A DNA stretch of 40,934 bases from Streptococcus sp. 263_SSPC (GCF_001071995.1 NZ_JVNU01000040.1:1-40934), one strand, 5' to 3'. Positions 1 through 9,123 are shown, counted from the stretch's first letter. The notes: a model not told the origin generated them from the letters alone. Translations and numbers: made by a program.

Positions 1-295
1 ATTCCTTGTATTTTTTTAATATTTCTAATTCAACTTCTTTTCTTCGTAATTCTAATTTTAATTGATCGATTTCAGAAAGTTTAGCCATTCCTTTTTCATA
101 AGAATATTGTTTACCCACCTGTTGGTGGAAACGATGTGTTTCTCCATTTTTATACCATCTAAACCATGTTTCTACTTGCGTTTTGTTTTTAATGTTTAAC
201 TCCTGCATTACTTGTTTTGTACTATATCCCTGTAATTTCATTTCTACGGCTTTATTTTTAGTATCGGCTGAATAAGCAACACGATTTTTAACCAT
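1..295 (-). CDS. IS3-family transposase OrfA, partial (3' end outside window)
   Basis: The translation begins MVKNRVAYSADTKNKAVEMK and continues with a helix-turn-helix (STKQVMQELNIKNKTQVETW) and a lysine/glutamate-rich helix with leucine spacing (KLSEIDQLKLELRRKEVELE). This is the layout of the DNA-binding OrfA of IS3-family elements, which is usually followed by an OrfB with the DDE catalytic domain, made by programmed frameshift. OrfB would lie left of base 1. The ATG at 295 follows the IS end hairpin directly. No internal stop is seen in the visible 98 codons, so the gene may be intact, but this cannot be confirmed here. Confidence 0.8.
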   Translation of the reverse strand, partial: MVKNRVAYSADTKNKAVEMKLQGYSTKQVMQELNIKNKTQVETWFRWYKNGETHRFHQQVGKQYSYEKGMAKLSEIDQLKLELRRKEVELEILKKYKE

Positions 296-383
296 AAAAA
301 GACACCTCCATGCGTATTTGATAATATTGTACCAAATCCAACTTGGAGGTGTTTTTATTTAATTCTCATTTACGGGGGTCAGT
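1..383 (-). mobile_element. End of an IS3-type insertion sequence, cut by the window edge
   Basis: The outer end carries the terminal inverted repeat GGCACTGACCCC (read inward on the minus strand). A hairpin with arms ACACCTCC/GGAGGTGT at about 302-351 separates it from the first transposase gene, as expected for an element shielded from outside transcription. The same end sequence returns at 14337 and 17000 in miniature derivatives. The rest of the element lies left of the window, so completeness cannot be judged. Confidence 0.75.
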
Positions 384-408
384 GCCCTAGATTCTTCTGT
401 ATCTTCTA

Positions 409-672
409 TTATTGTTTTAGTTTTCGATAAACTCTTTCTGCGATGGTAATCGTAACGGCAATGACCCATAAAACGAGCACTGTTGTGAGCGCGTATTTAA
501 TATTAAAATAAATAGCCGCCATACATAGCACTAACACCGCTGCAATCACGTAGCGAAAATTAAATGGAGCTACTCGTTGCACATACCACCAGACAAAATC
601 TTCGTTATCATTTTTTGTCACCTTATAATCTTCTATTAACGCTCTAAACTTCTCCCTAAACTTCTCAACCAT
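409..672 (-). CDS. Small two-helix membrane protein, unknown function
   Basis: I do not recognise this 87-residue protein. It has a charged N-terminal stretch (about residues 1-35), two adjacent hydrophobic helices (about 38-58 and 60-78) and a short basic tail ending RKLKQ. An in-frame GTG three codons upstream overlaps the Shine-Dalgarno AAGGAG, so the ATG at 672, eight bases after it, is preferred. It is the last gene of a three-gene minus-strand cluster with the DUF454 gene and another small membrane gene, all tightly spaced. A joint envelope role is plausible but is only inferred. Confidence 0.7.
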   Translation of the reverse strand: MVEKFREKFRALIEDYKVTKNDNEDFVWWYVQRVAPFNFRYVIAAVLVLCMAAIYFNIKYALTTVLVLWVIAVTITIAERVYRKLKQ

Positions 673-684
673 CTGAAACACTCC

Positions 685-1044
685 TTATTTTTTATCCGGA
701 ATTACCCAAAATAGATAGTAAGTAATAAAAACTGTCAGCGCGCCAAGTCCAATTTTCACCGCCAAAATCGGAGCCAAGTAAATGGAAATGGCCATCAAAA
801 TATAGATATAAACAATAATTTTCTTCTTACGGCTTTTCGCAATCGACCTCGTTTCACGGTAATCTGCGACATATAGTTGATACAGTTTCGTCTGTTGAAA
901 CCACTCTTCAAACCGAGTAGAACTCTTTGAAAAACATACTACTGTTAGCAGTAGAAACGGTGTCGTCGGAAGTACTGGGAGCACAATTCCAATAAGCCCC
1001 AGCGCTAACGAAATCCACGCGATAATAAAATACACCACTCGCAT
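685..1044 (-). CDS. DUF454 (YbaN-type) inner membrane protein
   Basis: The 119-residue protein shows the DUF454 signature near its N terminus: a hydrophobic helix ending LGLIGIVLPVLPTTPFLLL, then CFSKSSTRFEEWF. Two more hydrophobic segments follow (about 77-95 and 97-113). Members of this family are small membrane proteins of unknown function, found across many bacteria. The Shine-Dalgarno GAGGAGG is inside the last codons of the upstream gene (1051-1329), which suggests coupled translation. The family call is firm; the function is not known. Confidence 0.85.
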   Translation of the reverse strand: MRVVYFIIAWISLALGLIGIVLPVLPTTPFLLLTVVCFSKSSTRFEEWFQQTKLYQLYVADYRETRSIAKSRKKKIIVYIYILMAISIYLAPILAVKIGLGALTVFITYYLFWVIPDKK

Positions 1045-1050
1045 TCTTTT

Positions 1051-1329
1051 CTATTCCTCCTCGGCTAATTGCGCCACTCTTCGATTGATAAAAACCTCTA
1101 ATATTTTTGTCAGAATATAGAGTACACTCACAAAATAGAAGAAATAGACAAAATAACTGACGGAGACATTAATCGCTAGAAGGAAGGTCGCCACAAGCAC
1201 AATCACCCAAAACAGCTTCAGGGCGAAGATCCATCTTTGCTTCTTCATCCATTGCTTATCGGTTAATGTATGGTCACCCTTATCAAGTGCGATAATCGTA
1301 TCAATAAACTTGGTAAAACGTTCTTTCAA
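1051..1329 (-). CDS. Small two-helix membrane protein, unknown function
   Basis: This 92-residue protein has an amphipathic N terminus, two hydrophobic helices (about residues 32-53 and 57-77) and an acidic tail ending AEEE. No family is recognised. The start is a TTG seven bases after GAGGAG; no ATG is better placed. It is first in the cluster 1051-409 and has its own promoter at 1358-1386. Its general form (soluble arm plus two helices) resembles the gene at 409-672, though the sequences are not clearly related. Confidence 0.65.
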   Translation of the reverse strand: MKERFTKFIDTIIALDKGDHTLTDKQWMKKQRWIFALKLFWVIVLVATFLLAINVSVSYFVYFFYFVSVLYILTKILEVFINRRVAQLAEEE

Positions 1330-1357
1330 GCACTATCTCCTCTCTTTTAGTAAGCAT

Positions 1358-1386
1358 AGTGTAGCATACCCCAAACCACTAGTAAA
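1358..1386 (-). promoter_or_regulatory. Sigma-A-type promoter of the small membrane-protein cluster
   Basis: Minus strand: -35 TTTACT (1386-1381), 17-base spacer, -10 TACACT (1363-1358), about 29 bases upstream of the TTG start at 1329. Confidence 0.55.
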
Positions 1387-1412
1387 TTTATTTTAATCGA
1401 TTTTTAATACAT

Positions 1413-1455
1413 AAAAAACGCCTCTTTTGAAATCTTGCAATTCCAAAAGAAGCGT
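1413..1455 (-). terminator. Rho-independent terminator after the aminotransferase gene
   Basis: On the minus strand an imperfect stem built from CGCTTCTTTTGGAA and TTTCAAAAGAGGCG is followed by six T. It lies 16 bases after the stop codon at 1471. Confidence 0.85.
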
Positions 1456-1470
1456 CGGTATTTTATTGAA

Positions 1471-2649
1471 TTATTTTTCATTTCTTAACTTCGTAATGAA
1501 GTGTTCGATACGATCTAACGCTGTCTTCAAGTCTTCGATTGAGTAAGCGTAAGAGATACGTAGGAAGCCTTCCCCTGAGTCCCCAAAGGCTGTTCCTGGA
1601 ACAACGGCTAAACGTTCTTCCTCTACTAAGCGCATTGCGAATTCTTCAGAACTCAAACCGAATTGAGAGATATTCGGGAAGATGTAGAAAGCTCCAAATG
1701 GTTCAAAGCAAGGAATGCCTAAGTCTTTGAAACGTTTCACCAAGTAACGGCGACGTTGGTTGTAGCTATCGCGCATTTCTGCAATATCATCATCTGAATT
1801 ACGAAGGGCATCCACACCCGCATATTGGCTAAGTGTTGGAGCTGACATAATCGCAAATTGGTGAATCTTATACATTTGTTCCATGATTGGCGCTGGAGCT
1901 AAGGCATACCCAAGTCTCCATCCAGTCATCGCGAATGCTTTTGAGAATCCTCCGATTAAAATCGTACGGTCACGCATACCATCGATTTCTACAACAGATA
2001 CGTGAGGTTTTCCTGTGTATGTTAGCTCTCCGTATAGTTCGTCAGAAACAACGATAATGTCGTGGCGTTTCAACACTTCACAAACCGCTTCTAAGTCCTC
2101 ACGTCCCATAATCGCACCAGTTGGGTTATTTGGGAAGTTCATTAAAATCGCTTTTGTTTTCGGTGTAATCACTGCTTCTAAATCTTCTGGCGTGATACGG
2201 AATTGATTTTCTTCTTTTAACGGAAGAATCACAGGTGTTCCATCGGCCATTGTTACGGCTGGAACGTATGATACATAACCTGGGTCACAAATAATCACTT
2301 CATCCCCTGGGTTCAAGAGAACACGCATTGAAATATCAACGGCTTCACTTCCCCCAACAGTAATCACACATTCGTGCATTGAATCGTATTTTACCCCGTG
2401 ACGGCCTTCAGTAAAGATACATACTTCTTCACGAAGCTCTTTCAACCCTGCATTAGCTGTATAGAATGTACGGCCTTCTTGCAACGCTTTAATCGCTTCT
2501 TGACGAATATGCCAAGGCGTATCAAAATCAGGCTCTCCAACCCCTAGGGAAACAATATCTTTATATTCACTCGCCATATCAAAGAAACGACGAATTCCTG
2601 AAGGTTTCAAGTCCTTAATTTTATTATTTAACATATTTTCTAAATTCAT
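1471..2649 (-). CDS. PLP-dependent class I/II aminotransferase (AlaT/PatA-like)
   Basis: The 392-residue fold-type I aminotransferase shows LGVGEPDFDTP near residue 36, the substrate/cofactor motif NFPNNPTGA, SDELYGELTY, and SKAFAMTGWRLGY around residue 235, whose lysine forms the Schiff base with pyridoxal phosphate. These enzymes move amino groups between an amino acid (aspartate, alanine or aromatic) and a 2-oxo acid in the cytosol. The start overlaps the end of an Lrp-type regulator by four bases (ATGA), so the two are co-translated. The pairing resembles the alaR-alaT arrangement of Bacillus subtilis, so alanine transamination is a candidate; substrate cannot be read from sequence. Confidence 0.9.
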   Translation of the reverse strand: MNLENMLNNKIKDLKPSGIRRFFDMASEYKDIVSLGVGEPDFDTPWHIRQEAIKALQEGRTFYTANAGLKELREEVCIFTEGRHGVKYDSMHECVITVGGSEAVDISMRVLLNPGDEVIICDPGYVSYVPAVTMADGTPVILPLKEENQFRITPEDLEAVITPKTKAILMNFPNNPTGAIMGREDLEAVCEVLKRHDIIVVSDELYGELTYTGKPHVSVVEIDGMRDRTILIGGFSKAFAMTGWRLGYALAPAPIMEQMYKIHQFAIMSAPTLSQYAGVDALRNSDDDIAEMRDSYNQRRRYLVKRFKDLGIPCFEPFGAFYIFPNISQFGLSSEEFAMRLVEEERLAVVPGTAFGDSGEGFLRISYAYSIEDLKTALDRIEHFITKLRNEK

Positions 2650-3140
2650 GGAGTAACCACCTGACGTTTATCATCTGCTTTACCGACAAACATTGTGCCG
2701 TGATCTTTGTATTGTTTTAATACAACATGTGTTTTAGTAGATTGTACTTCGTCAATCACTGAAAGACGTGAAGATACGAAGTTCGCAATCTCACGCATTG
2801 GTGCTTTCTTCAATTGCACCATGAAATCATATCCACCTGACATTAAGTAGACAGCTTCCACTTCTGGGAAATGATAGATTTTTTCTGCAATACGGTCGAA
2901 TCCTTTTCCTTTTTGAGGATTTACTTTTAATTCGATAATCGCTGAAACATTCACGTTATCAGTTTTTTCCCAATTAATTAATGTATGGTAGCCACAAATA
3001 ATTTTGGCTTCTTCCATCTCTTTAATACGACGTTTCACTTCATCCACGTCAATTTCTAATAAAGAGGCAATTTCTTCTGGTGTTAAACGACTATTCTTCT
3101 CGATTAATTTTAAGATTTGCTCGTTCACTTCTTTGAACAT
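2646..3140 (-). CDS. Lrp/AsnC-family transcriptional regulator
   Basis: The 164-residue protein has an N-terminal winged helix-turn-helix (about 1-60, LTPEEIASLLEIDVDEVKRR) and a C-terminal RAM ligand-binding domain (about 65-150) with the typical VYLMSGGYDFMVQLK strand. Lrp/AsnC proteins form octamer-like assemblies, bind amino acids and often control the adjacent metabolic gene. The four-base overlap with the aminotransferase suggests it controls that gene. The ribosome binding site AAGGAGG is strong. The C terminus (residues 140-164) runs past the RAM core with a basic, weakly conserved tail. Confidence 0.9.
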   Translation of the reverse strand: MFKEVNEQILKLIEKNSRLTPEEIASLLEIDVDEVKRRIKEMEEAKIICGYHTLINWEKTDNVNVSAIIELKVNPQKGKGFDRIAEKIYHFPEVEAVYLMSGGYDFMVQLKKAPMREIANFVSSRLSVIDEVQSTKTHVVLKQYKDHGTMFVGKADDKRQVVTP

Positions 3141-3253
3141 AGGCTTTCCTCCTTTAGTCGCGTCCGCAACTTTATGTACTTATCTATTGTACCCTTTTTT
3201 CGCTAGAATTCCTAAGAATTTATTGCGACTTTATGAAATTTATAAATATTATC

Positions 3254-3284
3254 AAAAAAACTCTCTTCCATGATAGAAGAGAGC
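3254..3284 (-). terminator. Rho-independent terminator after plsX
   Basis: Minus strand: arms GCTCTCTTC and GAAGAGAGT around a seven-base loop, followed by a T run. It begins ten bases after the plsX stop. Confidence 0.85.
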
Positions 3285-3293
3285 TTTATATCT

Positions 3294-4301
3294 TTACTCT
3301 GCTGTTTGTTCAAAGTGAGCAACTAAGTCGTTGATTACTCCACTGGATACGATTGTGTCGATTTGTTTCATCGCATGGTACACGCTATCTGATTTTGAAG
3401 AACCGTGTGATTTCACGACTGCTCCTTTAAGACCAAAGAGCACTGCACCTCCGAATTGTGAGTAGTCCAATGTGTTCTTTAATCCGTAGAACGTATTCTT
3501 CAATAAGAGCGCGCCAAGTTTTCCTTGAATACCTTGCCCCTTGATGCCTTCTTTTAGAAGTCCCATCATCGCAAGCGCTGTTCCTTCGATTGTTTTCAAT
3601 ACGGCGTTTCCTGTGAATCCGTCTGTGACAACCACATCCGCAGCACCAGTTAAGATTTCACGAGCTTCCACGTTCCCGATGAAGTTTAAGCTATCGTCTT
3701 CTTTTAGGAGTCCGTATACTTCTTTTGCAAGTTCGTTCCCTTTTCCTTCTTCAGCTCCATTATTTAATAAGCCGACTGTTGGGTTTTCGTAACCAAGAAC
3801 GTATTTTGAATAATAACTTCCAAGAATACCGAATTGGTGAACATTTTTTGGTTTACATTCCGCGTTGGCTCCAACGTCCATCATAATAAATTGACGGTTG
3901 TCTTTTCCAAGAACAGGCAACACTGGCATTAGTCCTGGACGGTCGATTCCTTTAATACGGCCAACCACTAATAATCCAGCCGTTAGAAGAGCCCCTGTAT
4001 TTCCGCAAGAGAAGAGCGCATCGGCTTCCCCTTCTTTCACAGCTTTAGCCGCAACGACCATTGAAGCGTCTTTCTTCGAACGAATCGCTTTAACTGGTTC
4101 GTCATCAGAATTGATTTTTTCTGAACAGTGAATCACTCGAATATTTGGAAGGGATTCTTCCAAGCATGCGTTCACTTTTGCTTCGTCTCCGTATAATTGA
4201 AACTCGACAGTTGGCATTTCCTTTGCTGCAAGGACGACCCCTTGGACGATTTCTTTTGGAGCATTATCTCCACCCATCGCGTCAATTGCAATTCTTACCA
4301 T
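3294..4301 (-). CDS. plsX: Phosphate acyltransferase PlsX
   Basis: PlsX makes acyl-phosphate from acyl-ACP and phosphate, feeding PlsY in phosphatidic acid synthesis; it works at the inner face of the membrane. The protein begins MVRIAIDAMGGDNAPKEIV, the family's N-terminal signature, and contains MMDVGANAECKP, NNGAEEGKG and VVTDGFTGNAVLK. At 335 residues it has the family's usual length. An in-frame upstream ATG would add eight residues, but AGGAGG seven bases before 4301 sets the start there. It follows recG with a gap of about 36 bases, and fakA lies further upstream, so fatty acid activation and phospholipid entry are grouped. Confidence 0.95.
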   Translation of the reverse strand: MVRIAIDAMGGDNAPKEIVQGVVLAAKEMPTVEFQLYGDEAKVNACLEESLPNIRVIHCSEKINSDDEPVKAIRSKKDASMVVAAKAVKEGEADALFSCGNTGALLTAGLLVVGRIKGIDRPGLMPVLPVLGKDNRQFIMMDVGANAECKPKNVHQFGILGSYYSKYVLGYENPTVGLLNNGAEEGKGNELAKEVYGLLKEDDSLNFIGNVEAREILTGAADVVVTDGFTGNAVLKTIEGTALAMMGLLKEGIKGQGIQGKLGALLLKNTFYGLKNTLDYSQFGGAVLFGLKGAVVKSHGSSKSDSVYHAMKQIDTIVSSGVINDLVAHFEQTAE

Positions 4302-4337
4302 TGTTGTTCCTCCTCTTCTAGCCACGTGGCCGTGAAG

Positions 4338-6389
4338 TTATCCATTGATTTCTTTCGTTGTTTGTTCGATAAATGCCTTCATGCGTTTTGTCTCGGCTTT
4401 TTCTCCTGCTGGATCTTCCGAGGCATAAAGGATTGCATCTTTACGTGCTTGTTCTAGTATATCATAATCTCGTATTAAATCGGCAATCTTAAAGTCTGGA
4501 ATACCGGACTGTTTAATCCCAAATACATCCCCAGAACCACGGAGCTCCAAGTCTTTTTGACTGAGATAAAATCCGTCCGTTGACTCGCACATAATGCGCA
4601 TGCGTTCTTTCCCGTTTTCGGTCTTTGGACTCGCCACTAAAATACAGCTTGAGGCATGTTGTCCACGGCCGACACGTCCACGCAATTGGTGCAGCTGCGC
4701 TAACCCGAAGCGGTCCGCATCTAAAATCACCATCACTGTGGCATTCGGCACATCCACCCCAACTTCAATCACCGTTGTGGAAACAAGTACTTGTAGCTTG
4801 TTGGCTTTAAAGTCCGCCATCACCGCTTCTTTTTCTTCCGCCGGCATTTTCCCGTGCAGGAGTCCCACTTTCACGCGGTCTGAGAAATGCGCTGAAATCA
4901 TGCGGTAAATCTCTTCAGCGTTTTGCACATCGAGATGTTCCGACTCTTCAATCAGTGGCGAAATCATATATGCTTGTCGCCCTTCTTGAATTTGACGTTC
5001 CACGAAGTTAAAAATCTGCTCCATTTCCTGCTCGCGAACCCAAGATGTTTTAATTGGCTGACGGCCACGAGGAATTTCACTCAAAATAGACGTATCCATT
5101 TCCCCAAAAGCCGTAATCGCCAGCGTACGAGGAATCGGCGTTGCCGTCATTTGAAGGACGTTCACGCCTGCTCCTTTTCCAGCGAGTGCCTGACGTTGTT
5201 GCACCCCGAAGCGATGTTGCTCGTCGATGACGACAAAGGCCAAGTCTTTAAAGTTCACATCTTGTTGGAACAAAGCATGTGTCCCGATTACAAGGTTCGC
5301 CTCGCCACTCTCAATTTGTGCGAGTAACTCTTTACGCTTTTTCTGCGAACGATTCATACTTCCAGTTAACAACACTGCCTTCAAAGGTGTCCCTTGAATC
5401 AATTTTTCAATCGTCAGCATATGTTGTTCCGCCAAGATTTCTGTAGGAACCATGAGCGCTGCTTGCTTACCTGTTAGAGCCGTTGCGACCATGGCAATCG
5501 TCGCCACAATCGTCTTCCCGCTCCCTACATCCCCTTGTAAGAGACGATTCATCTCATAAGGCGCGCGCAAGTCAAAGCAAATCTCATTCACGACTTTCTT
5601 TTGCCCATCCGTCAATTCAAACGGCAACGTCTGAATAAAGGCCTTCAACTGAGCATTATCATACAGTACCGCTTGACCTTTTGTTTGCTGATGTCGCTTC
5701 TGACGCATCCATTGCAACCGCAGTTGATATAAGAAGAGCTCCTGGTAGACAAGCTGATATTGCGCACTCTGTCTTTCCAGTTCATCTTTTGGAAAATGCA
5801 TTGCCCGTACAGCGTCTCTATGTCCCATCAAGTGGTGCGACGCCGTCAACTCTTCTGGCAATACTTCAGGAATTTTATCTTCAAAACGATCCATCGCCGT
5901 ACGAACGAGTTTGAGAATCGTCGCCTGCTTCAACGATTTATTCGTGCGATAAACCGCCTCGACTTGGTCACCTTCTTCATCCTCCACGTTTCGGTTCGAT
6001 AAGATTTTCATCCCCATCAAGGTAGAACGCTTTGCATCCCATTTCCCGTAGATAGCAATCTCTTCGCCCTGAACCACTTTATCTTTTAAATACGGCTGAT
6101 TAAAGAACGCAACTTGGATGACTTGTTGGTCAATCGCCATGCGAAACGCCAAACGATTCTTCTTGAAGCCATAATAGCTGACAACTGGTTGTGTTGCCAC
6201 TAGCCCTTTTAGCGTGACTTTCTCTTGGTCCATGATACTTTGCACATCACGAATCTGTATATCTTCATAACGAAACGGAAAATGCGTTAACAAGTCATAG
6301 ACTGTCTCGATGCCAAGCTCGGCTAATGGCTCTAATCGTTTTGGTCCAACGCCCGGCAAGACTTGCACACTTTGAAAGACTTCATTCAT
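4338..6389 (-). CDS. recG: ATP-dependent DNA helicase RecG
   Basis: RecG reverses stalled replication forks and moves Holliday junctions. The 683-residue protein has the wedge/OB domain in the first ~200 residues, Walker A GDVGSGKT at about 286, the DEQH box (DEQHRFG) at about 387, GTHALFQ and [11 protein letters not shown] in helicase domain 1, and [25 protein letters not shown] and QLRGRVGRG in helicase domain 2. Length and motif order are normal. The start ATG follows AAAGGATG. The leader upstream of this gene is the arm of repeat A, and inverted copies of it are scattered at 6639-7020. Confidence 0.97.
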   Translation of the reverse strand: MNEVFQSVQVLPGVGPKRLEPLAELGIETVYDLLTHFPFRYEDIQIRDVQSIMDQEKVTLKGLVATQPVVSYYGFKKNRLAFRMAIDQQVIQVAFFNQPYLKDKVVQGEEIAIYGKWDAKRSTLMGMKILSNRNVEDEEGDQVEAVYRTNKSLKQATILKLVRTAMDRFEDKIPEVLPEELTASHHLMGHRDAVRAMHFPKDELERQSAQYQLVYQELFLYQLRLQWMRQKRHQQTKGQAVLYDNAQLKAFIQTLPFELTDGQKKVVNEICFDLRAPYEMNRLLQGDVGSGKTIVATIAMVATALTGKQAALMVPTEILAEQHMLTIEKLIQGTPLKAVLLTGSMNRSQKKRKELLAQIESGEANLVIGTHALFQQDVNFKDLAFVVIDEQHRFGVQQRQALAGKGAGVNVLQMTATPIPRTLAITAFGEMDTSILSEIPRGRQPIKTSWVREQEMEQIFNFVERQIQEGRQAYMISPLIEESEHLDVQNAEEIYRMISAHFSDRVKVGLLHGKMPAEEKEAVMADFKANKLQVLVSTTVIEVGVDVPNATVMVILDADRFGLAQLHQLRGRVGRGQHASSCILVASPKTENGKERMRIMCESTDGFYLSQKDLELRGSGDVFGIKQSGIPDFKIADLIRDYDILEQARKDAILYASEDPAGEKAETKRMKAFIEQTTKEING

Positions 6390-6445
6390 CCAATCACATC
6401 CTTTCTACTTTAATAAGTGTAATTCAAGTTCTCTTTAATCGTCAA

Positions 6446-6667
6446 GAGGAAGGAAAGTTACAACAGTCGTGAAGATTCTCTTTAGGATTTATTCATCGGT
6501 ATCACAAGTCCGGCACCTCCCTGAGTCTTCGTCTCAGGGTTACCAAGCTTCAAAGCGAGGCTAAGGAATAAATTCCTAACCCTCGCTAATTCACATTGGT
6601 TGCTTACTCGGTACTGTGATTCCGATGAAATCCTAAAGAATCTTCACTCCTTCAACTTTCCTTCCTC
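6446..6667 (-). repeat. Structured hairpin element, copy A (upstream of recG)
   Basis: On the minus strand the core reads ACCAA, conserved TGTGAATTA, a hairpin (AGCGAGG/CCTCGCT), TTTGAAGC, TTGGT, then a second hairpin CCCTGAG/CTCAGGG with loop ACGAAGA, then GGTGCC. The flanks pair as a long imperfect outer stem whose ends are GAGGAAGGAAAGTT and its complement. Copies B-I share this layout with different stem sequences. This copy lies between recG and fakA and runs in the direction of recG, about 57 bases before its start. A role in the recG leader is possible but unproven. Confidence 0.85.
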
Positions 6668-7020
6668 CCTCCTCAACTCTTACATTGCTGGGAGTTTTGG
6701 TGTGCATTCCACTTATTGAAGTGCTAATTCTTTCCAAGTATCAGTAATTCGCATCGAGTACGCTCGCTATTCATGCGAATATAGAATCCGAAAGGCTTCC
6801 CAGGAATATTTCAAGACACTGCCCTCCCTCATTTTCCTTCCTCCCTCCTTGACCGTTACAGTGCAGGGTGTTTTGATCTGCATTCCACAAAGTGCAGTCT
6901 TCCCAGTCTACATCGAGTAAAGCCCAAAAGAATCTTCACTCCTTCAACTTTCCTTCCTCCCTCCTCAACTCTTACAGTGCCAGAAGTTTTTGTCTGCATT
7001 CCACAAAGTGCAGTCTTCCC
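6639..7020. repeat. Three degenerate direct repeats that are inverted copies of the recG leader
   Basis: Units start near 6639, 6826 and 6930. The first and third share about 46 identical bases (AATCTTCACTCCTTCAACTT and onward). All three then run through a cTTACannGC block to GCATTCCAC and GAAGTG or AAAGTG. Read on the other strand they resemble the recG leader at about 6405-6480 (for example CACTTATTGAAGTG against CACTTATTAAAGTAG). Between units 1 and 2 lies a hairpin with arms ATTCGCAT/ATGCGAAT (6746-6780). No gene is seen in 6390-7400. Confidence 0.7.
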
Positions 7021-7136
7021 TCGTTGAACCTTTCCGCACTAAAAAAACTAGGGAGCACCCACTCAGTGCGCTATTTTCCCTTCCGAGGCGAGTGAAGACT
7101 CAGAAGCAAGAGAAATTTAGAAAGCGCCAGCTGCTC

Positions 7137-7188
7137 AGCGAAATCCCCTGATGTGAGCATGAAAACCAACCAGTACACTTACTTATTA
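7137..7188. repeat. Degraded inverted copy of the fakA 3' end
   Basis: The complement of this segment matches the last codons of fakA at 7413-7480: AATAAGTAAGTGTA, CTGGTTGGTTT, then ACATCAGGG and ATTTCGCT with small gaps. It lies on the far side of hairpin element B, so element plus both arms form one palindrome of about 340 bases. Confidence 0.8.
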
Positions 7189-7202
7189 ATAAGAGAAAAA
7201 TC

Positions 7203-7388
7203 GAAAGACGGAGAAACTTACGGATTCTATAATAACAGTAATGGGGAATGGTATTAAATGCGAAAAAGCTGGAGTTAGGAATTTATTCCTTACTCCAGCT
7301 TTGAGGCTTTAAAGGTGAGAGACTTCGGCTCGAACCGGTACCCCATTACAGTTATTATAGAGGAATCCGTAAGGATTCGAAGTCTTTC
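7203..7388 (+). repeat. Structured hairpin element, copy B (after fakA)
   Basis: Plus-strand order: outer stem (GAAAGAC ... GTCTTTC, and GTAATGGGG/CCCCATTAC further in), short helix TTAAA/TTTAA enclosing ATGCGAAA and TTGAGGC with an AGCTGGAGT hairpin, then a second hairpin GGT-GA-GAG/CTC-GA-ACC with loop ACTTCGG. The GA/GA facing pair could form tandem sheared G-A pairs. It starts 13 bases beyond the fakA stop and may end the fakA transcript, since fakA has no other obvious terminator. Confidence 0.85.
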
Positions 7389-7400
7389 AATTATTTTTTA

Positions 7401-9086
7401 TTATTCTACAGATAATAAGTAAGTGTATACTGGTTGGTTTCCTTCATGGACTTCAACCTCTACATCAGGGTATTTCGCTTCTACAGCTTCAGTGATTTCT
7501 TCCACTTCGCTTGCGTCTGCGTCTTCACCATAGATGATTGTTAGGATCTCTGAATCGTCGTTGATCATTTTATCAATCGTCGCAAGAGTTGCTTCCTTAC
7601 GTCCCGCAATACTTACTAAAATCTTACCGTCAACAATCCCCATGAAGTCGTCTTTCTTAATTTCAACACCATCAATGTTTGTATCGCGAACAGCGTTAGT
7701 GATTTGACCACTTGATACAAGCGCCATTTGTTCGCTCATTGCAGCTTTGTTATCTTCTAAGCTTGCTTCTGGGTTGAAGGCTAATAATGAAGCTAACCCT
7801 TCTGAGATTGTACGAGTTGCAACTACGGCAACTGCAGCATCTTCTGACACTTCAGCCGCTTGGTTTGCAGCCATTTGAATGTTTTTGTTGTTTGGTAACA
7901 CGATAACTTTTTCAGCATGTGCTTCTTTTACCGCTTGAAGAATATCTTCTGTACTTGGGTTCATTGTTTGACCACCGTTGATGATTGTCGTTACACCCAT
8001 GCTCTTGAATAATTCTTGAATCCCTTCACCTGCAGCAACTGCCACGATTCCGTATTCCGCTTTTTGTTTTTGCGCTGCTTCTTTAACTTTTGCAGTGTAG
8101 TCTGTTTTTAACACTTCTTCGTGTTGCAAGCGCATGTTGTCCACTTTCACTTTCATTAATGAACCGAAGCGTTGTCCGTAGTTCATGACTTCCCCTGGAC
8201 GTTCTGTATGCACGTGTACTTTGATGATTTCATCGTCAGCTACTACTAATAAAGAATCTCCAAGTTCGTTTAAATAGTTACGGAAAGTATCGTAGTCGAA
8301 AGTATCTACGACTGTTTCGCCTTCACCGATTTTCACCATGATTTCAGTACAGTAACCGAATTTGATGTCGCCTGTTGATACGTGTTCGTAGTCAACGCCT
8401 GCTTCGTGGTGAGCCACTGAAGTTAAATCGATTTTATTGCTTTGTAATGATTGAACAGGAACTGCTTCCCCTGTTAATGCTTCGAAGAATCCGTTGTAAA
8501 TGAATACAAGACCTTGACCACCTGAGTCCACTACGCCAACTTCTTTTAATACTGGTAATAAATCTGGAGTTTTCGCTAATGCTTTTTCAGCACCACGTAA
8601 AACAGATCCCATTACTTCGATGATGTCGTTTGAAGTTTCTAACTTACGAACACCACGTTTAGCTGATTCACGAGCAACTGTAAGGATTGTACCTTCTACA
8701 GGTTTCATAACCGCTTTATAAGCTGTTTCCACACCGTTCGTAAATGCTTGCGCTAATTCTTCACCAGTGATTTCATCTTTTCCGACAACGGCTTTAGAGA
8801 AACCACGGAATAATTGAGATAAGATAACCCCTGAGTTCCCACGAGCACCCATTAATAATCCTTTTGCTAAATCTTGTGCTAAATCACCTACAGTTGTTGC
8901 TGTAGAGTTTGCAACACGTTCCGCACCAGATTTGAATGAGAGCATCATGTTTGTCCCTGTGTCTCCGTCTGGTACTGGGAATACGTTTAATGAGTTTACG
9001 AATTCTGCGTTTTCAGATAAACGCATTTCACCGATTTCCACCATTGCGCGGAAATCTTGAGCCGTAATTGTTTTCATAGTTGCCAT
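7401..9086 (-). CDS. fakA: Fatty acid kinase catalytic subunit FakA (YloV, DhaL-type domain)
   Basis: FakA phosphorylates fatty acids held by FakB proteins, giving acyl-phosphate for PlsY. The N-terminal DhaL/DAK2 domain (about 1-205) carries NVFPVPDGDTGTNM with the metal-binding aspartates, GARGNSGVILSQLFRGF and VDSGGQGL. A middle domain follows and the C-terminal third (about 330-561) is the FakB-interaction region. The length of 561 is typical. An upstream gene for an Asp23-family protein ends 38 bases before the start, the standard yloU-yloV pair. The AGGAGG site is 13 bases from the ATG, longer than usual. The last ~25 codons are the parent of the inverted copy at 7137-7188. Confidence 0.93.
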   Translation of the reverse strand: MATMKTITAQDFRAMVEIGEMRLSENAEFVNSLNVFPVPDGDTGTNMMLSFKSGAERVANSTATTVGDLAQDLAKGLLMGARGNSGVILSQLFRGFSKAVVGKDEITGEELAQAFTNGVETAYKAVMKPVEGTILTVARESAKRGVRKLETSNDIIEVMGSVLRGAEKALAKTPDLLPVLKEVGVVDSGGQGLVFIYNGFFEALTGEAVPVQSLQSNKIDLTSVAHHEAGVDYEHVSTGDIKFGYCTEIMVKIGEGETVVDTFDYDTFRNYLNELGDSLLVVADDEIIKVHVHTERPGEVMNYGQRFGSLMKVKVDNMRLQHEEVLKTDYTAKVKEAAQKQKAEYGIVAVAAGEGIQELFKSMGVTTIINGGQTMNPSTEDILQAVKEAHAEKVIVLPNNKNIQMAANQAAEVSEDAAVAVVATRTISEGLASLLAFNPEASLEDNKAAMSEQMALVSSGQITNAVRDTNIDGVEIKKDDFMGIVDGKILVSIAGRKEATLATIDKMINDDSEILTIIYGEDADASEVEEITEAVEAKYPDVEVEVHEGNQPVYTYLLSVE

Positions 9087-9123
9087 ATTATTCTTATTTC
9101 CTCCTGACTAGAATCAACAAGCA

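Noticed and set aside
6639-7020. Repeated units near recG as a CRISPR array
   Set aside because: Units are about 90 bases, few, degenerate and unevenly spaced, without short identical repeats, unique spacers or cas genes.
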